Origin: Bacteroidota bacterium
GTDB lineage: Bacteria; Bacteroidota; Bacteroidia; AKYH767-A; 2013-40CM-41-45
Length of the DNA stretch: 41,030 bases
NCBI GenBank assembly: GCA_003151745.1
Contig: PLYJ01000070.1
Location: 1 to 41,030, forward strand
Direction of reading: 5' to 3'
The notes beneath the pieces are model-generated. The model worked only from the letters and a program-made list of their open reading frames with translations, did no database searches and was not told the DNA's origin. This document shows, one piece after another, positions 26,681 through 34,624 of this stretch (position 1 is its first letter; every line of letters starts with the position of its first letter). Made by a program: the position numbers and the translations under genes.

Positions 26681-28894
26681 ATGAAAACTAAATTACTTGT
26701 TTTCGCTTTCGCAGCGACATTTTTAAAATCAGTATTCATCCCGCAATTTGCATCAGCGCAAAACTCCCGCGTTTGGGCTACTTACTATGGAGGGTCTGAA
26801 GCGGATGAAGGTTATAGTGTAACCAGGGATGCTTTTGGTAATGTATATTTGGCAGGAACTACTGCGAGCCTCTCTGGCATTGCCTTGGGAGGTTTCCAAG
26901 ATACATTATATGGAAAGACCGATGCGTTCTTAGTAAAATTTGATGCCGCTGGAAATCGCCTTTGGGCTACTTACTATGGAGGAGATACAAATACTAATAA
27001 CGGCACAGGCGTAGCTACAGATGCTTCAGGTAATGTGTATCTAGCGGGCACCACCAGCTGTTACACAAGAATCGCTTCAGGAGGTTTTCAGGATACGTTA
27101 GCCGGAAGTCAGAATGCATTTCTTGTAAAATTTGATGCTAATGGTAACCGCATGTGGGCTACATATTATGGAGGGACTACTAATACTTATGGTAACGCCA
27201 TTGCGACGGATGCCTCAGGTAATGTATATCTGGCTGGCACAACTTCGGATACTCTGGGCATCGCCTCTGGAGGGTTTCATAATTCCTTCGGAGGAGGGAT
27301 TAGTGATGCATTTCTTGTAAAGTTTAATACCAATGGTAACCGCCTTTGGGCTACTTACTATGGAGGGGCTGATGAGGATCTAGGTTTTAGTGTAGCCAGC
27401 GATGCTACAGGTAATGTTTATTTGGCCGGAACTACACATAGTTCAGATAGTATTGCATCGGGTGGTTTTCAGGATACCTTGGATATAAACGGCGGGGATG
27501 CATTTCTTGTAAAATTTGATTCTAATGGGGATCGCCTTTGGGCAACATATTATGGAAAGACGACTAATATTGAGGCCCCAAATGGCGTAGGCACAGATGC
27601 TTCAGGCAATGTTTTTCTAACAGGAAATACTACTAGTAGCTCTGGCATTGCCTTGGCTGGATTTCAGAATACTTTTGGAGGAGGTTCAAATGATGCGTTT
27701 CTTGTAAAATTTAATGGGTTCGGCAACCGCATTTGGGCTACCTATTACGGTGGCCCGGGTGCAGATTATGGTAATGGCGTGGCTTCTGATGTTGCTGGTA
27801 ATGTCTGGTTGGCAGGGCTTACTAACAGCACTTCTGGCATCGCTTCCGGAGGGTTTCAAAATAGTTTTGCAGGTCCTGATTCAGTTAGTGGTTTCGGATT
27901 ATTTCTTGTGAAGTTTGATGCTTATGGTAATCGTCAATGTGCTACTTATTATGAATTAAAAAGCGAGAAAAGCTACATGCCCATAACAAGTCTTACTTTG
28001 GACACTGCAGGAAATGTATATATGGGGTCATCTACCTCTTTCTCCACTGGAATAGCTTCAGGCGGATTTCAAAATACTTTTGGTGGGGGAATGGACGCTG
28101 ACCTCATTAAATTTACTTCATGTACAACTATTCCTATTGCCAATTTTCAATCAAGTGACACAACATTCTGCGCCACTAACTGTATTAATTACACTGATCT
28201 CAGTACTAATGCCACTTCATGGCAATGGAAGTTCCCCGGAGGCACTCCTTCTTCAAGCACAATTAAAAATCCACAGGGTATTTGTTATGATACGGCAGGC
28301 ACTTTTAATGCTAAGCTCATTGTTTCAGGTGGTGGTGGCACTGACACGCTTACGTTTATCAATTTTATAAAAGTGCTTCCTGCTCCGCCAACACCTGTAA
28401 TAAAACAGCATTATGATACCCTCTATTTCAGCACTGATCCTACAAACACTTCTTATCAGTGGTATGATAATACAACGCTTATTCCTGGCGCTACAGATAC
28501 TTTGCTCATTGTTACTCACGGAGGCAATTATAATGTGGCTGTACACAATGAGTTCGGCTGCCAGATTTCAGTAGGTATTAATATCGTTCTTGGCATTCAA
28601 AATTATGATGTTAGTAATTTATTTTCTCTTTCTCCCAATCCCGCGAATCAGTCTATAGTCATCAGTTTGCAGTCCGCAGTCAACCCCGTAGGATGGACAT
28701 CCAACGGGGTCAATAAAAAAATCGAGATAACAATTATTGATGTACTTGGTCAGGAGGTGCTCTCCTTCCCCCATCTCCTTTGGAGAGGGGCCGGGGGTGA
28801 GGCTCTTGACATCAGCAAGCTTCCCGCAGGCATGTATTTTCTTCAAATGAAAACGGAGAGTGAGATTGATACTAAGAGATTTGTAAAGGAATAA
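26681..28894 (+). CDS. SBBP-repeat (beta-propeller) protein with PKD and T9SS sorting domain (ORF open from 26588)
   Basis: Seven repeats of [LVMIQ][WC]ATYYGG...DASGNVYLAGTT...ASGGFQDTLGG-DAFLVKFDANGNR; C-terminal LPAGMYFLQMKTESEIDTKRFVKE. Confidence 0.93.
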   Translation: MKTKLLVFAFAATFLKSVFIPQFASAQNSRVWATYYGGSEADEGYSVTRDAFGNVYLAGTTASLSGIALGGFQDTLYGKTDAFLVKFDAAGNRLWATYYGGDTNTNNGTGVATDASGNVYLAGTTSCYTRIASGGFQDTLAGSQNAFLVKFDANGNRMWATYYGGTTNTYGNAIATDASGNVYLAGTTSDTLGIASGGFHNSFGGGISDAFLVKFNTNGNRLWATYYGGADEDLGFSVASDATGNVYLAGTTHSSDSIASGGFQDTLDINGGDAFLVKFDSNGDRLWATYYGKTTNIEAPNGVGTDASGNVFLTGNTTSSSGIALAGFQNTFGGGSNDAFLVKFNGFGNRIWATYYGGPGADYGNGVASDVAGNVWLAGLTNSTSGIASGGFQNSFAGPDSVSGFGLFLVKFDAYGNRQCATYYELKSEKSYMPITSLTLDTAGNVYMGSSTSFSTGIASGGFQNTFGGGMDADLIKFTSCTTIPIANFQSSDTTFCATNCINYTDLSTNATSWQWKFPGGTPSSSTIKNPQGICYDTAGTFNAKLIVSGGGGTDTLTFINFIKVLPAPPTPVIKQHYDTLYFSTDPTNTSYQWYDNTTLIPGATDTLLIVTHGGNYNVAVHNEFGCQISVGINIVLGIQNYDVSNLFSLSPNPANQSIVISLQSAVNPVGWTSNGVNKKIEITIIDVLGQEVLSFPHLLWRGAGGEALDISKLPAGMYFLQMKTESEIDTKRFVKE
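28683..28710. repeat. palindromic repeat inside the SBBP gene
   Basis: ACCCCGT A GGATG GA CATCC A ACGGGGT. Confidence 0.9.
28760..28803. repeat. dispersed repeat copy inside the SBBP gene
   Basis: ctctccttcccccatctcctttggagaggggccgggggtgaggc. Confidence 0.85.
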
Positions 28895-28899
28895 AAAGA

Positions 28900-28926
28900 C
28901 AATAAGCCCATAAATAGGCTTATTGC
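28900..28926 (+). terminator. rho-independent terminator
   Basis: caataagcccataaataggcttattg stem-loop just after the SBBP gene stop. Confidence 0.6.
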
Positions 28927-29016
28927 ATTTCTCCTGCGAGTTAGATTTGAGTGCTCCGCTTCAATCTGCACATTTAATTGATACCTTCAGCTTATCAACT
29001 AATGACTAACATTCTA

Positions 29017-29048
29017 TTGATTATTCTTGATGCCGCATATTAATTTTG
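29017..29048 (+). promoter_or_regulatory. putative -33/-7 promoter (ttga...TAATTTTG) upstream of the DinB-family gene
   Basis: TAATTTTG at 29041-29048 matches TAnnTTTG. Confidence 0.4.
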
Positions 29049-29173
29049 CCGCCCTAACATTATTCACTATACCAAGAGCAGGAATCAGCCGTAGGAATAG
29101 CATGTTTATGCCGTTGACCAGCTTACTTGTACACTTCACCTTTGCAAAATGTACCAAAGCGTAACAAAAATTT

Positions 29174-29719
29174 ATGAATGTGCTTATCTCTGCACCTGAT
29201 GGCTCTGAACTTTCAACATCATTTCCTGCTTACTATCAATCCTATTTGAAAGAGTATCAAGGGCATGATCTGTTGAAGGATTTGATGGAGCAATCTAATA
29301 CGACGCAAAAATTTCTTTTTTCTGTTCCGGCTGAAAAGGAAAAATACAGATATGCTACCGGCAAGTGGTCATTACGAGAAGTGGCAGGGCATGTATCAGA
29401 TACGGAACGTATCCTAAGTTACAGGGCTTTAAGAATTGCCCGTGGTGATAAGACCCCTCTTCCTGGTTTTGATGAAAATGAATATGCATTTCAATCAAAT
29501 TATCATTCAAGGCCATTGAAAGGAATTGCAGAAGAAATGCTCACTATTCGCAATGCAAGCATTTCCTTGTTTCTTAATATGAATGAAGATATGTTTAAGC
29601 AAACAGGCGTTTCAAACAATAACCCCGTCTCAGTTAAAGCATTACTCTATTGCATTATTGCCCATCAGGTTCATCATTTGAATGTTATCAGCGAAAGATA
29701 TTTAGCTAGCTTTAATTGA
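29174..29719 (+). CDS. DinB superfamily protein
   Basis: YATGKWSLREVAGHVSDTERILSYRALRIARGDKTPLPGFDENEY...IIAHQVHHLNVISERYL. Confidence 0.92.
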   Translation: MNVLISAPDGSELSTSFPAYYQSYLKEYQGHDLLKDLMEQSNTTQKFLFSVPAEKEKYRYATGKWSLREVAGHVSDTERILSYRALRIARGDKTPLPGFDENEYAFQSNYHSRPLKGIAEEMLTIRNASISLFLNMNEDMFKQTGVSNNNPVSVKALLYCIIAHQVHHLNVISERYLASFN

Positions 29720-29728
29720 TTCAGATAC

Positions 29729-29863
29729 ATGAAACAGCCAAAATTATACATACAAAAATATCTCAATCTTTTCGGTCGTATTCTGCTTGTCGCCTCGCTC
29801 ATTTCGTTTTTCCCGCTAATCCTGGCAATGATGAATGATGATTATAGGGGATTCACTCCCTAA
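29729..29863 (+). CDS. small hydrophobic ORF (44 aa), below the ORF-track cutoff
   Basis: MKQPKLYIQKYLNLFGRILLVASLISFFPLILAMMNDDYRGFTP*. Confidence 0.4.
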   Translation: MKQPKLYIQKYLNLFGRILLVASLISFFPLILAMMNDDYRGFTP

Positions 29864-29905
29864 CCTGCAAATGAATTACAAAGGGAACTACCATTATTTT
29901 AAAAA

Positions 29906-30685
29906 ATGAAATTAAAGATCTTTCAGATTGATGCCTTTACAGATAAGCTTTATGGCGGCAATCCTGCCGCTGTTATCCCTTTAGAGAAATGGCTCCCTGA
30001 CAACCTGATGCAGACTATAGCGATGGAAAATAATTTACCGGAGACAGTATTTTATGTTCCAAAGGGAAATGATTTTCACATTCGATGGTTTACCCCAATG
30101 ATAGAAGTGAATTTATGCGGCCATGCAACACTGGCTACTGCTCACGTTATGTATCATCATAAGGATTATCAAAAGCCTCAGATCAACTTTCATTCTCGTA
30201 GCGGATTGCTATCCGTTAAGAAGAATGGAGAAATGTTCACCTTGGATTTCCCCGCTAATGCACCTGTTGAAATTGAAACACCGGGAGCGATTGTGGAATC
30301 AATTAACGTACTCCCTGTTGAAGTTTACAATGGCAAGGACTTAATGGTAGTATTGAATTCACAAGCAGAAATCGAAACATTAAATCCAAAAATTAATTTC
30401 ATCGCCCTGGCACATCCTCAGGGTGTAATCTTTACAGCAAAGGGAAAAGAAGTCGATTTTGTATCAAGATGCTTCTATCCAAATTTGGGCATCAATGAAG
30501 ACCCTGTAACTGGTTCGGCGCATACCATCTTAACCCCTTATTGGGCAGTGAAATTGGGCAAGGCAAAACTTACTGCAAAGCAACTTTCAAAACGGGGTGG
30601 CAATTTGGTATGTGAGCTAAAAGGAGCCAGAGTTGAAATAAGCGGCAAGGCAATTACATACATGTCAGGCGAAATTGAGGTTTAA
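29906..30685 (+). CDS. PhzF family phenazine biosynthesis-like isomerase
   Basis: IDAFTDKLYGGNPAAVIPLEKWLPD...MIEVNLCGHATLATAHV...GINEDPVTGSAHTILTPYW. Confidence 0.95.
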   Translation: MKLKIFQIDAFTDKLYGGNPAAVIPLEKWLPDNLMQTIAMENNLPETVFYVPKGNDFHIRWFTPMIEVNLCGHATLATAHVMYHHKDYQKPQINFHSRSGLLSVKKNGEMFTLDFPANAPVEIETPGAIVESINVLPVEVYNGKDLMVVLNSQAEIETLNPKINFIALAHPQGVIFTAKGKEVDFVSRCFYPNLGINEDPVTGSAHTILTPYWAVKLGKAKLTAKQLSKRGGNLVCELKGARVEISGKAITYMSGEIEV

Positions 30686-30725
30686 TTCATCAGTCATTAT
30701 TCAAAATAAATATTCCACAATCATT

Positions 30726-31457
30726 ATGATAACTAAGTTAGCAATTATTGGCGATTACAATGACAGCTATAGTATGCACAGGGCAACAAATGAAAGCATA
30801 AGTCATTCAATCGAAAAGTTTAAAATTTCACTTCAATATGAGTGGATTTCTACAGACATAATTGAGACAGATTTTGCAAAAATTACTTCGACGTACAATG
30901 GCTTTTTAATAGCACCGGGAAGTCCGTATAAAAGTATGACAGGTGTTTTGAAGATTATTGAGTACGCAAGAGAAAATAATATTCCAACACTTGGCACTTG
31001 TGGAGGTTTTCAACATATGGCTATTGAGTTTGCAAGAAACGTCTTAGGAATTACAGATGCCGAACACGCTGAATCCGCCCCTTATGCTTCAAAATTGGTT
31101 GTAAATAAATTAAGTTGTTCATTGGTTGGGCAAACACTTGAAATCGAACTAAAGGACAAATCCTCAAAGGCATTTAGCATTTTCGGAACAGAAAGAATTA
31201 ACGAAAAGTATTACTGCAATTTTGGACTTAATCCCGAGTATCAAAATCAACTTGATGCTAAGGGGTTTAAAATTGTTGGGACGGATAAGTTAAAAGAAGT
31301 GAGAATTTTAGAATTGGAAAATCATCCTTTTTTTATTGCAACACTTTTTGTACCGCAAGCCAATTCAACCAAAGAAATTCCACATCTATTAATAACAGAA
31401 TTTTTGCAAACAGTCGTGAAAGACAAAGCACATAGGGCTGACAGGATTCACTTTTAA
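30726..31457 (+). CDS. stand-alone class I glutamine amidotransferase (CTP-synthase-C-terminal-like)
   Basis: KLAIIGDYNDSYSMHRATNESI...YNGFLIAPGSPYKSMTGVLKIIEYARENNIPTLGTCGGFQHMAIEFARNVLG; ORF track start is 30675, ATG at 30726 preferred. Confidence 0.85.
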   Translation: MITKLAIIGDYNDSYSMHRATNESISHSIEKFKISLQYEWISTDIIETDFAKITSTYNGFLIAPGSPYKSMTGVLKIIEYARENNIPTLGTCGGFQHMAIEFARNVLGITDAEHAESAPYASKLVVNKLSCSLVGQTLEIELKDKSSKAFSIFGTERINEKYYCNFGLNPEYQNQLDAKGFKIVGTDKLKEVRILELENHPFFIATLFVPQANSTKEIPHLLITEFLQTVVKDKAHRADRIHF

Positions 31458-31520
31458 TCCCAAATGTTATGAGCCCAGCTTTGGTGACACCATAACCATA
31501 AACTGACTCAAAGAAACTGT

Positions 31521-31592
31521 ATGATTGAAATAAAATTTATTCCAAATGAGGAGCTTGGCAGCATCCTTCTCTTTATTGAAATGTTGTATTAA
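31521..31592 (+). pseudogene. truncated copy A of the 5' end of a GNAT gene (MIEIKFIPNEELGSILLFIEMLY*)
   Basis: Closely matches 32473-32541. Confidence 0.9.
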
Positions 31593-31620
31593 GCTAAGTC
31601 TTTAATTTAAAACTCACAAT

Positions 31621-31974
31621 ATGATAGCAAGAACTTGGCATGGTTATACTTCAATAGAAAAAGCTTTTCAATATGAAAATCTTTTCCGGCGAGATGTTCT
31701 GTCTGGTCTTGAAAGAATAACAGGCTTTAAAGGGGCACAACTTCTACGGAAAAATTATCCAAATGAAGTTGAATTTATCACTATAATCTATTTTGATAAT
31801 GTTGCTGCGGTGATCGCTTTTGCCGGTGAAGATTATGCGAAAGCTGTTATTCCTAAAGAAATTGGAGAAGTATTAGCTCATTTTGATGAGCGTGTAATAC
31901 ACTATGATTTAGTTGAAATATCAATTACCAATGATTTTATTAAGCAAAACTTATCTATTCACAATGAAAAATAA
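31621..31974 (+). CDS. antibiotic biosynthesis monooxygenase (ABM)-like protein
   Basis: MIARTWHGYTSIEKAFQYENLFRRDVLSGLERITGFKGAQLLRKNYPNEVEFITIIYFDNVAAVIAFAGEDYAKAVIP. Confidence 0.85.
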   Translation: MIARTWHGYTSIEKAFQYENLFRRDVLSGLERITGFKGAQLLRKNYPNEVEFITIIYFDNVAAVIAFAGEDYAKAVIPKEIGEVLAHFDERVIHYDLVEISITNDFIKQNLSIHNEK

Positions 31975-32003
31975 ACTAGCAGAGTTAGCCGCACAATAAC
32001 CTT

Positions 32004-32045
32004 ATGATTGAAATAAAATTTATTCCAAAAGAGGAACTTGATTGA
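32004..32045 (+). pseudogene. truncated copy B of the 5' end of a GNAT gene (MIEIKFIPKEELD*)
   Basis: atgattgaaataaaatttattccaaaagaggaacttgattga; one mismatch to 32473-32511 over the first 39 nt. Confidence 0.92.
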
Positions 32046-32074
32046 TAAATTAAAGATATAAATTCAAAATTGAC

Positions 32075-32476
32075 ATGAAAGTATTTAAAACATACCAAGG
32101 AACAGTTTATCCGTGGAATTGCGACCACATGATGCACATGAATGTTCAGTTTTATGTTGCAAAATTTGATGAAGCATGGTGGAATTTATCTTCATCCCTT
32201 GGCATAACAGCAGCTTATTTAAGAGAAAATAAAAAAGGAATGGCTGCCCTGGAGCAACATATAAAGTATTACAAAGAAGTCCTTGCTGGAGATAATATTT
32301 ACATCGAGTCAGAAATTATTGAAATGAAAGCCAAAACAATCCGCGTTAAACACACCATGTTTAACCTTGAAAGCAAGAAACTGGTATCTGAAATGGAAAT
32401 GACTGCCGTGCATATTGATACAGAGCTTCGCAAGGGCATACCTCTTCCTGAATTTGTAAGAGAAAAAACATTATGA
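32075..32476 (+). CDS. acyl-CoA thioesterase (4-hydroxybenzoyl-CoA thioesterase-like)
   Basis: TYQGTVYPWNCDHMMHMNVQFYVAKFDEAWWNLSSSLGI...VSEMEMTAVHID hotdog-fold pattern. Confidence 0.9.
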   Translation: MKVFKTYQGTVYPWNCDHMMHMNVQFYVAKFDEAWWNLSSSLGITAAYLRENKKGMAALEQHIKYYKEVLAGDNIYIESEIIEMKAKTIRVKHTMFNLESKKLVSEMEMTAVHIDTELRKGIPLPEFVREKTL

Positions 32477-32895
32477 TTGAAATAAAGTTTATTCCAAAAG
32501 AGGAACTTGATAGCATCATTCCCTTTATTCAAATGTTAAATCCTAATACTGATAAAGAAATTTTGATAGAGCGCCTTAACTATATGAAAGAAATCAGCTA
32601 TCACTGCGTTGGAGTTTATGATAACGGAAAGCTTATTGGTATTTCAGGGCTCTGGATTTTATGCAAGTTCTATGCCGGAAAGCATATTGAACCGGATAAT
32701 GTGATCATACACCCCGATCAAAGAGGCAAGCATGTTGGAGAGAAGCTGATGGATTGGATTCACAATTATGCAAAAGAAATCGGTTGCGTTGCAAGCGAAC
32801 TAAATTGTTATCCGACAAATTCTAAAGGCATTAAGTTCTGGATGAACAGTGGATACGAATTAAAAGGCTTCCACTTTGAAAAAACATTAAAATAA
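32473..32895 (+). CDS. GNAT family N-acetyltransferase
   Basis: VGVYDNGKLIGISGLWI...VIIHPDQRGKHVGEKLMDWIHNYAKEIGCVASELNCYPTNSKGIKFWMNSGYE. Confidence 0.93.
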   Translation: MIEIKFIPKEELDSIIPFIQMLNPNTDKEILIERLNYMKEISYHCVGVYDNGKLIGISGLWILCKFYAGKHIEPDNVIIHPDQRGKHVGEKLMDWIHNYAKEIGCVASELNCYPTNSKGIKFWMNSGYELKGFHFEKTLK

Positions 32896-32922
32896 ATCTG
32901 CATCAAAAACTTAACTGATTCA

Positions 32923-33555
32923 ATGAGTAATAAATTTACAATCCGACAAATAACAGAAAGCGACACCAATGAAGTTTTAGAAGTTTTCAAACCTTATGTC
33001 ATCAATACTGCAATTACTTTAGAGTATGATGTTCCGACAACTGAAGAATTTTTGCACAGAATTAAAACAAACACTGTTGACTATCCTTGGTTAATTTGCT
33101 TGTACAATAATAAAATAGTTGGTTATGCTTATGCTAGTAAACGGGGTAACAGGGAAGGTCTTAAATGGTCAACCGAATCAACAATTTATTTTGCAGGCAA
33201 TTTTCATGGGAAAGGGTTAGGGCGAGTATTATACGACGCATTGTTTAATGTTTTGCAGCTTCAGGGTTACTTTAATGTTTACGCAGGAGTTATATTGCCA
33301 AATGAAAAAAGCGAGGCATTACACAAGGCATTAGGATTTAGTGAAGTTGGTGGCTTCAGTAAAGTCGGGTACAAACTCGGAAAGTGGCGTGATTGTAAGT
33401 GGTTTCAACTTCATTTATCGAAACACATTGTTAACCCTGCCAAACCAAAAACCTTACAGGAAGTTAAAGATAGCGAAGCGTTTAAGGCAATTATTGCAAC
33501 TGCTAATAGTCGATCGAGAAATATTAATTCACAGAATTTAAAGCTAATCCAATGA
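32923..33555 (+). CDS. GNAT family N-acetyltransferase (phosphinothricin acetyltransferase-like)
   Basis: IRQITESDTNEVLEVFKPYVINTAITLEYDVPTTEEFLHRI...STESTIYFAGNFHGKGLGRVLYDALF...GFSEVGGFSKVGYKLGKWRDCKWFQLHL. Confidence 0.93.
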   Translation: MSNKFTIRQITESDTNEVLEVFKPYVINTAITLEYDVPTTEEFLHRIKTNTVDYPWLICLYNNKIVGYAYASKRGNREGLKWSTESTIYFAGNFHGKGLGRVLYDALFNVLQLQGYFNVYAGVILPNEKSEALHKALGFSEVGGFSKVGYKLGKWRDCKWFQLHLSKHIVNPAKPKTLQEVKDSEAFKAIIATANSRSRNINSQNLKLIQ

Positions 33556-33563
33556 TTTTTGTG

Positions 33564-33587
33564 CTGTCAGGTTTCCAAACCTGACAG
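33564..33587. repeat. perfect palindrome CTGTCAGGTTT CC AAACCTGACAG
   Basis: 11-bp arms, exact. Confidence 0.95.
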
Positions 33588-33891
33588 TTATAAATATAAA
33601 ACCGTCAGGTAGTGATAACAAACGCCACTGCAATACCCCGCCAAACCTCATTTTCAATACATTTAAGGGGTTTCAAAAATATATTTTCATTAGCAGGCAG
33701 TAAAACGGAGCTTTTCAGTCATTATATATCAGAACGCTTCCTGTAAGAAGTTGTTGTAGCCCTTATCAGGAAAGGGATGTCCGCTTTGTGTACTATGTTT
33801 TAAATGGATCAGGATGAATACCGTATTGCATTTTTATATACGGAAACGGAATATATCTGCGATCCTCAATTCCCTGAAGGAGGTATTTAAA

Positions 33892-34521
33892 ATGGGAAAG
33901 TTTCTGGTTAAGCTTGGATTGAACCGGAAGACGGTGCCGCAGAAGATTGCGTTTGGGGGTCATATTTTTTCTAATATGTCAGGCAATTTACTGTTCCCGA
34001 CACCCGTGCCGTATACACTTTTGGCTCTTCAAACGGCAACTCTTAATCTAAGTAATGCTTATGATGCAGCCACCGGTGGTGGTGTGTTGGCAACTGCAAC
34101 CATGCATGAGATGGAAGTTACCTTCGATGTGATTGTGACAGCAATGGGTAAGTACGTGGATGGCATTGCGCAGGGTTCAGACACTATCATCCTTAGCGCA
34201 GGCATGGAAACCAAAAGGCAGAAGACGCCTTCCGGAATTCCTGCGCAGGTGACAGGCCTTGAAGCAATGATAGGAGTCCTGACGGGACAGATCAACCTCA
34301 ATTGGTTGACCGTTGCCGGAAAGCTCATCTATCTTGTATATATGAAGGTGGATGGTCAAACGGACAGTCAGTATGTGTTGGTTGCAACACCGTCTAAATC
34401 AAAAGCCACCATTGGTGGTTTGACTGCCGGCACGCGCTACTGGTTCAAAGTGGAAGCCGTTGGTTCGGGCAACAAGGTGGGTGCGTTCAGCGACCCTGCT
34501 ACCAATGTGGCAGCTTACTGA
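33892..34521 (+). CDS. fibronectin type III-like domain protein, paralogue of the 11378-12028 product (ORF open from 33814)
   Basis: Shine-Dalgarno-like gaaggagg just upstream; LLALQTATLNLSNAYDAATGGG...ILSAGMETKRQKTPSGIPAQVTGLEA...LTAGTRYWFKVEAVGSGNKVGAFSDPATNVAAY. Confidence 0.85.
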   Translation: MGKFLVKLGLNRKTVPQKIAFGGHIFSNMSGNLLFPTPVPYTLLALQTATLNLSNAYDAATGGGVLATATMHEMEVTFDVIVTAMGKYVDGIAQGSDTIILSAGMETKRQKTPSGIPAQVTGLEAMIGVLTGQINLNWLTVAGKLIYLVYMKVDGQTDSQYVLVATPSKSKATIGGLTAGTRYWFKVEAVGSGNKVGAFSDPATNVAAY

Positions 34522-34535
34522 CAAGCCTGAAGTTT

Positions 34536-34572
34536 AAAAGACAGCTCTGGTTACCCGGGGCTGTCTTTTTTT
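34536..34572 (+). terminator. rho-independent terminator
   Basis: aaaagacagctctggttacccggggctgtcttttttt. Confidence 0.85.
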
Positions 34573-34624
34573 GTCTTTTATACGAAATAATAAGCTTTTA
34601 AAGCTGCATCAATATATATATCAG

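Noticed and set aside
28619-28846. Minus-strand ORF 28619..28846 (SLTPGPSPKEMGEGE...)
   Set aside because: Translation of dispersed repeats lying inside the SBBP gene; not a credible gene.
31440-32050. Integron attC sites between the small enzyme genes (e.g. gttatg...cataac at about 31466-31492)
   Set aside because: Short complementary words only; no full attC core pair and no integrase seen, so not called.
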